This document shows, one piece after another, positions 50,149 to 56,720 of a DNA stretch of 64,000 nt (within the stretch, counting starts at the first letter, position 1; each line of letters begins with the position of its first letter). Position numbers and translations under genes: made by a program. The notes beneath the pieces are model-generated. The model was not told the DNA's origin, ran no database searches, and saw only the letters and a program-made list of their open reading frames with translations. The DNA is from Chitinophagaceae bacterium (GTDB lineage Bacteria > Bacteroidota > Bacteroidia > Chitinophagales > Chitinophagaceae), in contig JADKJX010000007.1 in NCBI GenBank assembly GCA_016720775.1, positions 62,001 through 126,000 of the forward strand. Reading direction: 5' to 3'.

Positions 50149-52329
50149 ATGAAAAAAATACTTACGTTGCTTTTTGCAACGATGCTTATAGATAGTGCAA
50201 ATGCACAGCAGCATTTAAAAGTACTGGTAATAAATGCGGTTACCGGGGAGCCATTGGCAGGCGTGAGTGTTGTTCTGCAAAAAACAAATAGCGGAACCAC
50301 AACAGATAATAATGGCCAGGCTGAATTAAAAAACATCCCGGGTGGAAAACAGGTGATCGTCTTTAGCCATACCGGCTATGAAACGAAAACAGCGGCATTC
50401 ATTTTTCCGTTGGAAAAGGATGAAGCAGTTGAAATAGTGCTCACCGGAATTTCTGAAGAGATGGAAGAAGTGGTACTGCAAAGTACCCGTACCAGCCGCA
50501 GCATTGCCACCACACCTACCCGGGTGGAAATGATCGACGGGGAAGAACTGGATGAGAAGGGTAATATGCGCCCGGCTAATGTATCCATGCTCTTGCATGA
50601 AAGCACGGGCTTGCAGGTGCAGCAAACATCAGCCACCAGTGGCAATGCCAGCATACGGGTGCAGGGGCTTGATGGAAAATATACCCAGCTTTTAAAGGAT
50701 GGCTATCCCAATTTTGGAAATTTTGCCAGCGGGTTAAGTGTTCTGGAAATTCCGCCCCTGGATCTTAAGCAGGTGGAAGTGATCAAGGGGCCGGCATCTA
50801 CTTTATATGGGGGTGGCGCCATTGCGGGTGTGGTGAATTTTATTTCTAAAATGCCGGGACAAAAAGGGGAGTATGATCTTATGTTCAACCAATCGCATAT
50901 CGGGCAGACAAATATTGGAGGCTATGCTTCTCAGAAAAAAGGAAAGTTTGGGTATGCTGTCCTGGGCCTGTTCAATTTTCAAAAAGCGTACGATGTTGAT
51001 AAGGATGATTTTTCCGAATTACCCAGGAGTAACAATTTTATCATCAACCCGAGACTGTTCTTTTACCCCGATTCTTCCATTATGATAATGCTGGGAAACA
51101 GTTTTACCAAAGGAACCAATACCGGGGGCGATATGCAGGTGATCAAAGGAGACCCTGTTCCCGGTCATGTTTATTTTGAGAAGAACAGGACCACCCGTAA
51201 CACAACCACATTAGAAGCAGATAAAAAATTCGCAAACCGGAATGTGATCAAACTCAAACAAAGCGTAAGCATCTTCGACCGGCATATCAATATTCCGAAC
51301 TATGAATTCTCGGGACAGAGTACAAACAGTTTTACCGACCTGTCGTTACTCTTTTTAAAACAAAAACATACTGTAATAGGCGGGCTGAATTTTGTTTATG
51401 ATAAGTTCAGGCAGGAGATCAGCAATATTCATAATGCAAGATCATTCACAACCGGTATCTACCTGCAGGATACCTGGGACATTACGGATAATATAAAAAT
51501 GGAAACCGGCCTGCGGCTGGATAATGCGGATTTTAAAAACAATAAGTATTCAAAGAATCAAACGTTTCTTTTACCAAGAATTTCGGCATTATTTAAACTT
51601 ACCGACAAGATCAGTTCGAGAATTGGCGGCGGGTTGGGTTATAAGATGCCCACCATTTTTACCGAACAAACAGAGAGCATGCAATACCGCAATGTTCTTC
51701 CTTTGAATGAAGTGGTGGCTGAACGAAGTGTTGGCGGAACAGCAGATATCAATTTTAAAACAAAGATCGGCGGCGACCTGTTGTTCAGCATCAACCAGCT
51801 GTTCTTTTATACGGTGATCAATAAGCCACTGGTATTGCGGACTGATGGTTTGGGAAACCATTCTTTTATCAATACCTCCAAGCCAATTACCAGCAGCGGT
51901 TTTGAAACAAACCTGAAATTTATTTTTAAGGAAGACCTGAAATTTTTTATAGGGTATACGTTCATCAATGCAAAGGCTGCCTATTTAACCGGTAACCGGT
52001 TTTTGCCGCTGTTGCCAAAGAACAAACTGAACCTTACCTTGATGTATGAGAAGGAAGATAATTTTAAACTGGGGCTGGAAGGATATTTTACCGACCGCCA
52101 GTATTTATACAATGGTTTCAGAACGCCGTCGTTCTGGGAGTTTGGTTTTATGGCGCAGAAAACATTTGGTATCCTTTCGGTATTCGTGAATTTTGAAAAC
52201 TTTACCGACCAGCGGCAGAGTAAATACAAAACCGTGGCCAATCCGCCGCACAATGATCCAGGCTTTGACGATATCTGGAATCATGCCGAAGGGTTTGTGG
52301 TGAATGGGGGCGTGAAGATTAAATTTTAA
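50149..52329 (+). CDS. TonB-dependent receptor (metal/siderophore type)
   Basis: 726 residues: signal peptide (1-19, ANAQ), carboxypeptidase-like domain (22-108), plug with VQGLDGKYTQLLKDG and VEVIKGPASTLYGGGAIAGVVNF (about 160-225), and a barrel ending in F (VKIKF). The short plug-barrel design and the Cys/His-rich protein before it fit metal or metal-chelate uptake, but the ligand is unproven. A palindromic terminator follows. Confidence 0.9.
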   Translation: MKKILTLLFATMLIDSANAQQHLKVLVINAVTGEPLAGVSVVLQKTNSGTTTDNNGQAELKNIPGGKQVIVFSHTGYETKTAAFIFPLEKDEAVEIVLTGISEEMEEVVLQSTRTSRSIATTPTRVEMIDGEELDEKGNMRPANVSMLLHESTGLQVQQTSATSGNASIRVQGLDGKYTQLLKDGYPNFGNFASGLSVLEIPPLDLKQVEVIKGPASTLYGGGAIAGVVNFISKMPGQKGEYDLMFNQSHIGQTNIGGYASQKKGKFGYAVLGLFNFQKAYDVDKDDFSELPRSNNFIINPRLFFYPDSSIMIMLGNSFTKGTNTGGDMQVIKGDPVPGHVYFEKNRTTRNTTTLEADKKFANRNVIKLKQSVSIFDRHINIPNYEFSGQSTNSFTDLSLLFLKQKHTVIGGLNFVYDKFRQEISNIHNARSFTTGIYLQDTWDITDNIKMETGLRLDNADFKNNKYSKNQTFLLPRISALFKLTDKISSRIGGGLGYKMPTIFTEQTESMQYRNVLPLNEVVAERSVGGTADINFKTKIGGDLLFSINQLFFYTVINKPLVLRTDGLGNHSFINTSKPITSSGFETNLKFIFKEDLKFFIGYTFINAKAAYLTGNRFLPLLPKNKLNLTLMYEKEDNFKLGLEGYFTDRQYLYNGFRTPSFWEFGFMAQKTFGILSVFVNFENFTDQRQSKYKTVANPPHNDPGFDDIWNHAEGFVVNGGVKIKF

Positions 52330-52338
52330 AATAAACCC

Positions 52339-52393
52339 AAAACCTATAAGGTCTGCGGCGCTGCCATGCCGGGCGGCACACCTTATAGGTTTT
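52339..52393. terminator. AACCTATAAGGT palindrome between convergent genes (copy A)
   Basis: Arms 52339-52352 and 52380-52393 form a perfect 14-bp stem flanked by A and T runs, suited to terminate both the TonB receptor and rpe. A longer copy with the same arm sequence is at 55173-55231. Confidence 0.8.
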
Positions 52394-53030
52394 TCAATGC
52401 TGCGATCATTGCTTTTGGATCGGCTGCTTTAAAAACGGTATTGCCGGCAACCAGCACATCTGCGCCTGCATCTAAAATAGTTTTCGCATTCTCAAGTGTT
52501 ACGCCGCCATCTATTTCGATCTTTACATGCAGCGCCCGCTCGTCGATCATTTCACGAAGCTGCTTTATTTTATTGAGGGTGTGTGGTATAAATGACTGTC
52601 CACCAAAACCCGGGTTCACACTCATCATACAAACCAGGTCAATATCCCCAAGAATATCTTTTAATGCTTCCACCGGAGTATGCGGATTAATTGCCACGCC
52701 GGCCTGCATGCCCAGGTTTTTTATCTGTTGAATATTTCTGTGCAAATGCGGACAAGCTTCTATATGAACCGAAAGAATATCGGCGCCGGCTTTTTTAAAT
52801 GCTTCGGCATAATTGCCCGGATCTTCAATCATCAAATGCACATCGCAGACCTTTGTAGTTGCCTTCCTGAAAAACTCAACCAGCATGGGCCCAAAACTGA
52901 TGTTCGGTACAAAACGCCCGTCCATGATATCCAGGTGATACCAGTCTGCCACGCTTTCGTTCAGCATTTTACATTCGGCCTGTAAATTCAGAAAGTTGGA
53001 GGCTAATAAGGAGGGGGCGATGATGGGCAT
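52383..53030 (-). CDS. rpe: Ribulose-phosphate 3-epimerase
   Basis: 215 residues, TIM barrel: APSLLASNF (start), HLDIMDGRFVPNISFG with metal-binding His and Asp, DVHLMIEDP, MSVNPGFGGQSFIP, and EIDGGVTLENA plus VAGNTVFKA at the end. Interconverts ribulose-5-P and xylulose-5-P. The stop codon lies within the shared palindromic terminator. Confidence 0.95.
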   Translation of the reverse strand: MPIIAPSLLASNFLNLQAECKMLNESVADWYHLDIMDGRFVPNISFGPMLVEFFRKATTKVCDVHLMIEDPGNYAEAFKKAGADILSVHIEACPHLHRNIQQIKNLGMQAGVAINPHTPVEALKDILGDIDLVCMMSVNPGFGGQSFIPHTLNKIKQLREMIDERALHVKIEIDGGVTLENAKTILDAGADVLVAGNTVFKAADPKAMIAALKNL

Positions 53031-53035
53031 GTTAT

Positions 53036-53145
53036 CGTTTAAGGGTTTAAATCGTTTAATGGTTGCAAAGTTAACTATATAGAGTGGACTGTAAAAACTT
53101 TGCTGATAACCCTTAAACGGCTTAGACCCTTGAAACCTTTAAACG
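53036..53145. repeat. Degenerate GTTTAAG inverted repeat (second copy)
   Basis: CGTTTAAGGGTTTAA words from 53036 are inverted at 53109-53145 (CCTTAAACGG, CCTTTAAACG). It is related to the perfect copy at 33466-33546. It sits between rpe and the TPR gene. Confidence 0.75.
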
Positions 53146-53146
53146 A

Positions 53147-53953
53147 TTACTTTACTCCCAGTCTTGCCAACGCATCCTTTGCCTCCGTAAAATCCGGGGA
53201 GTACATGAGGGCCTTGCGGTATTCTTCAATGGCTTCGGCTGGCTTGTTCAGTTTTTCCAGGCAGCGGCCACGCCAGAAATAACCTTCGTCAAAATTATTC
53301 TGCAGGGTTACGGCTTTGTCTAAAACCTTTACAGATTCCTCATATTTTCCCAGGTCGTATAAGGCAATTGCTTTTTCCAGGTAGGCGGGCATAAAGGAGT
53401 AATCCATTGCCAGGCACTGATCGAAAAAAGAAATGGCTTTTGCCTTATCGGCGGTATAACTAAAATACAATCCTCTTATAAAAACAGATTCTTTTGCCGT
53501 CTTGCCATTTTCAGTTTTTGCCAGCAAATTGGAAACAGCCAGCGCCTTTGCATTTTTTGTTTGTGCATACAAGGCACCCAGCGACATCAGGTATTCCGGT
53601 GCCGGAAAAATGCTTACCGCTTTTTCAAAAGCAGCAATGGCGCCGAGGGTGTCTTCATTTTCAAAATGAAGGGTTGCTTTTATGTCCCAGAGCCGGGCAT
53701 TTAAGCTGTCTTTTTTAAGGGCCTCATCCGTTGTTGCCAGTGCTTTGTCGTAAAAGCCGTTGTCGCGGTAATATTGAACAAGTTGTTCTCTCAGCAGGAG
53801 GGAATCAGGAAATTTTGAAATGGCATCCTGCATTTCTTTTTCTTTGGAAGGAGGCGTGATCTCTTCTGTTTTTTTTTGATCGTTGTTGTTGCACGACATG
53901 ATAATGGTCAGTAAGAGCAAAAAAAAGAGGGGGTATCGTATGAGAGTCGTCAT
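53147..53953 (-). CDS. Tetratricopeptide-repeat lipoprotein
   Basis: About 268 residues from ATG 53953 (the frame stays open upstream, but a perfect -7 box just before this ATG decides the start). Signal peptide with lipobox IMSC, then about five TPR units (DKALATTDEALKKDSLN, GAIAAFEKAVSIFPAPE, EESVKVLDKAVTLQ, EAIEEYRKALMYSPD). A periplasmic scaffold protein; partners unknown. Confidence 0.85.
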   Translation of the reverse strand: MTTLIRYPLFFLLLLTIIMSCNNNDQKKTEEITPPSKEKEMQDAISKFPDSLLLREQLVQYYRDNGFYDKALATTDEALKKDSLNARLWDIKATLHFENEDTLGAIAAFEKAVSIFPAPEYLMSLGALYAQTKNAKALAVSNLLAKTENGKTAKESVFIRGLYFSYTADKAKAISFFDQCLAMDYSFMPAYLEKAIALYDLGKYEESVKVLDKAVTLQNNFDEGYFWRGRCLEKLNKPAEAIEEYRKALMYSPDFTEAKDALARLGVK

Positions 53954-53958
53954 GATTG

Positions 53959-53966
53959 CAAAATTA
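53959..53966 (-). promoter_or_regulatory. -7 box of the TPR gene, implying a leaderless mRNA
   Basis: On the minus strand the bases read TAATTTTG, perfect TAnnTTTG, ending five bases before the ATG at 53953. Confidence 0.55.
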
Positions 53967-54013
53967 TGCATGCAGCATGACAATTCTCTGACAAACATAA
54001 ATTTTACATCTTT

Positions 54014-54021
54014 TAACTTTG
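54014..54021 (+). promoter_or_regulatory. -7 box of the TolB-like gene
   Basis: TAACTTTG, perfect TAnnTTTG, 20 bases before the ATG at 54041. It is back to back with the promoter of the TPR gene. Confidence 0.55.
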
Positions 54022-54040
54022 GCCTCATAAATTTCAATCG

Positions 54041-55144
54041 ATGAAAAGAAATATTTTCCTGGGAATATTTGCCTTGGCGGCTATTGCAACCGTTTCGTTT
54101 AAAAACAGAACAACTGTTTTAAATAGGTCAGCCAATTATTCAGATACCGTTTTGTTTGAGGGCGAAAGACATTTTGCCAATATTCAGCAACTTACTTTTG
54201 GCGGCGATAATGCCGAAGCCTATTTCAGTTTCGATGGCAAGTGGATCATCTTCCAGCGCACCAATCCAAAAGAAGGCATCCTGTGCGATGAGATGTTCAT
54301 TGGCAAAGTACCAAAGCCCGGTGAGAAGTTTGAATACAAACGGGTGAGCAGTGGTAAGGGAAGAACAACCTGTGGCTCTTTTACAAAAGATGGTAAGCAC
54401 GTGATCTTTGCAAGCACACATTTAGGTGCCGATACCTGTCCGCCTGTACCCGATAGAAAAAAATACGGCAATAAATACATCTGGCCTTTGTACGACAGCT
54501 ACGATATCTTTATGGCCGACCTGGATGGTAAGATCGTGAAACAGCTTACCAACAGTAAGGGATACGATGCCGAAGCAACTATTTCACCAGATGGAAAAAA
54601 AATGATCTATACCAGTGATAAGGATGGCGATATTGACCTGTACATTATGGACCTGGCAACGGGTAAAGAAAAACGCATTACCAATACACTTGGTTATGAT
54701 GGTGGTGCATGGTTCAGCCCGGATGGGAAGAAGATCATCTGGCGTGCAAGCCGCCCCACAACGGAAGCTGAGGTAAAAGAATATAAAGATTTCCTGGCCC
54801 AGAATTTAGTGGCTCCAACCAATATGGAAGTATTTGTTGCCGATACGGATGGAAAGAATGTAAAGCAGGTAACCTCCTTTGGTAATGCCAACTGGGCACC
54901 GGCCTATATGCCCGACAGCAGGCGCATCATCTTTGCCAGCAACCACCAGAGTAAAAGAGGCTATCCTTTTAACTTGTATACTATCAACGAAGATGGAACA
55001 AACCTGGAGAAGATAACGGCTGAAAAAATATTTGATGCCTTTCCTATGTTCAGCCCGGATGGAAAGAAGATCATCTTCTGCAGCAACCGTAACAACGGTG
55101 GCACACACGATACGAATATTTTTATTGCCGATTGGGTGGAGTAG
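54041..55144 (+). CDS. TolB-like beta-propeller (PD40 repeat) exported protein
   Basis: 367 residues with an N-terminal signal helix and six or so PD40 strands: EAYFSFDGKWIIFQR, SFTKDGKHVIFAS, ATISPDGKKMIYTSDKDGDIDLYIMD, AWFSPDGKKIIWRAS, AYMPDSRRIIFASN, PMFSPDGKKIIFCSN. A periplasmic propeller like the end of TolB; a binding or scaffold role is likely. Substrate unknown. Confidence 0.88.
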   Translation: MKRNIFLGIFALAAIATVSFKNRTTVLNRSANYSDTVLFEGERHFANIQQLTFGGDNAEAYFSFDGKWIIFQRTNPKEGILCDEMFIGKVPKPGEKFEYKRVSSGKGRTTCGSFTKDGKHVIFASTHLGADTCPPVPDRKKYGNKYIWPLYDSYDIFMADLDGKIVKQLTNSKGYDAEATISPDGKKMIYTSDKDGDIDLYIMDLATGKEKRITNTLGYDGGAWFSPDGKKIIWRASRPTTEAEVKEYKDFLAQNLVAPTNMEVFVADTDGKNVKQVTSFGNANWAPAYMPDSRRIIFASNHQSKRGYPFNLYTINEDGTNLEKITAEKIFDAFPMFSPDGKKIIFCSNRNNGGTHDTNIFIADWVE

Positions 55145-55172
55145 GGTCGGGACGCTTTTGCGGCCTGAACCA

Positions 55173-55231
55173 GTTAAACCTATAAGGTCTGCCGCCCGGC
55201 ATTGCTGTGCTGCAGACCTTATAGGTTTAAC
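55173..55231. terminator. AACCTATAAGGTCTGC palindrome between convergent genes (copy B)
   Basis: Perfect 20-bp arms 55173-55192 and 55212-55231 with a GC-rich 19-base loop. The core arm is shared with copy A at 52339-52393, again between two convergent genes, where it can end both transcripts. Confidence 0.8.
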
Positions 55232-55767
55232 TCGATTACTTCACAATCCTTTATGTCCTTCCCGTCGATAGCAAAGCGGATGATGGTCCTTACCTTATGC
55301 CATTCCTGTTTGCCGGCAGCGCCGGGGTTCATGTGCAGGCATTGCAGTTTATCATCGTACATTATTTTTAGAATGTGGGAATGGCCGCTGATGAAAAGCT
55401 GTGGTCTGTGATTGAGTAATTCTCTTTTTGTTTCGGGATTGTACCGGGGCGGATAACCACCGATATGCCGCATCAACACTTTCACTTCTTCGCACATAAA
55501 GACCAACTGTTCCGGAAAATCAAGACGGATCTTTTGCCCGTCGATATTTCCATACACACCTCTCAATATGATCTGACGTCCCGTCTGATCATGGGATTGG
55601 ATTGAATTGGTCAGACGGGACCTCAGACCAGTAACAACTTCTTCGCTTCCCCAATCCCCTGCATGCCACACCTCATCGCGATCTTTAAAATACTCCCACA
55701 CGGCGTCATCCAGGTAACCATGTGTGTCTGATATTAGTCCGATGCGTGTCAAAATATTAGGATGCAA
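55219..55767 (-). CDS. YfcE/MJ0936-type metallophosphoesterase carrying an in-frame repeat insertion
   Basis: 182 residues: calcineurin-like motifs ISDTHGYLDD, HAGDWGS, GNIDG, HIGGYPP and SGHSHILK with HMNPGAAG. Between the second and third motifs there are about 17 extra residues (RSRLTNSIQSHDQTGRQ) encoded by a 62-bp inverted repeat, where family members usually go straight to the VYGNID strand. All metal ligands are kept, so the enzyme is probably active. Substrate unknown. Confidence 0.88.
   Translation of the reverse strand: MHPNILTRIGLISDTHGYLDDAVWEYFKDRDEVWHAGDWGSEEVVTGLRSRLTNSIQSHDQTGRQIILRGVYGNIDGQKIRLDFPEQLVFMCEEVKVLMRHIGGYPPRYNPETKRELLNHRPQLFISGHSHILKIMYDDKLQCLHMNPGAAGKQEWHKVRTIIRFAIDGKDIKDCEVIELNL
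55569..55630. repeat. 62-bp palindromic element inside the phosphoesterase gene
   Basis: Arms 55569-55591 and 55608-55630 match as inverse copies at 20 of 23 positions, with core CTGACGTCCCGTCTGA. The core words (CTGACG, CGTCTGA) are also those of the hairpins at 30211-30280. The element is in frame and adds coding sequence. Confidence 0.8.
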
Positions 55768-55822
55768 TAAAATTTGGTTTGCAAAGTAATACAGTTGACT
55801 TTGTTTTCAGGCAGACATTTTC

Positions 55823-56701
55823 TTAAAACCTGATTATAGCCATACCATTCGCTCCTGCAAAACTATTAACCAGGTAAGATCCACCACCTCCTCCCGGTAC
55901 CTTACTGGCATTGTTTCCGGAAAACCGGATGTCTGTGAAAGCCGGAAAACCTCCGGGGGTTGCTATATAGAATATACCCTTGCCGCCTGAATTTACAGTA
56001 TTGGCTGCATCGCCGCCATTGCCCATTTCGCCGATTTCATAAAACGTAGCAGTGCCGGCCTGGGCATAGTTCTTTTTTGATACGGTTCCATTTTGTCCGT
56101 ATATCCCAATAAAAGCAGTAAAACCCGGGCTTGCATAATAGCTGCCTCCATCACCACTGGAATAATAACTTCCGGCACTGTTATATACTGCTCCTTTGCC
56201 ACCATAAGCATCAATTTCCACCCCGCCAATAATAACTCTTGAAAATGTTCCATCTCCTCCACTTGAAACTGAATTTGTAGCCCCTGCACCTCCTGGTCCA
56301 ACCGAAATGTTGATGGTATTACCCGGAGTAACTGTAAAAACACCCACGATATAACTGCCACCTCCACCACCTCCAACTGAAGCTCCACCGCCACCCGGCC
56401 CCCATAATTCAACTGCAATTTTAGTTACTCCTGCCGGCACTAACCAGCTTCCCGTACTTAAAAAAGTAGCGAAATTTTTATAATCGCTCATATCACCCCA
56501 TGCAAGTGTACCGCTGCTGTTTTTCATGAGTACCTGGTTAGGTTGGCCATCTGTGCCATTGGCTTTGATGGTTCCTGTGAGGTTAATATTACCATTTACA
56601 TCCAGTTTTTCAGACGGAGTGGGGGTACCAATGCCAACGTTTTGAGAAAATAAATCAAAACCAGCAAGTTGTATGATTAGCAGTAAAACAATTTTTCTCA
56701 T
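55823..56701 (-). CDS. Exported glycine-rich domain protein
   Basis: 292 residues: signal peptide (1-19), the NVGIGTPTPSEKLDVNG motif shared with the upstream repeat protein, then a glycine-rich domain (about 90-292) with WLVPAGVTKIAVELWGPGGGGAS, repeated GGGG runs and GPGGAGA. Such domains occur in Bacteroidota surface and fibre-like proteins. It follows the S74 repeat gene by 19 bases on the same strand, so the two are likely one surface-structure operon. Confidence 0.75.
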   Translation of the reverse strand: MRKIVLLLIIQLAGFDLFSQNVGIGTPTPSEKLDVNGNINLTGTIKANGTDGQPNQVLMKNSSGTLAWGDMSDYKNFATFLSTGSWLVPAGVTKIAVELWGPGGGGASVGGGGGGSYIVGVFTVTPGNTINISVGPGGAGATNSVSSGGDGTFSRVIIGGVEIDAYGGKGAVYNSAGSYYSSGDGGSYYASPGFTAFIGIYGQNGTVSKKNYAQAGTATFYEIGEMGNGGDAANTVNSGGKGIFYIATPGGFPAFTDIRFSGNNASKVPGGGGGSYLVNSFAGANGMAIIRF

Positions 56702-56720
56702 AAAAATTACCGGTTAAAAT

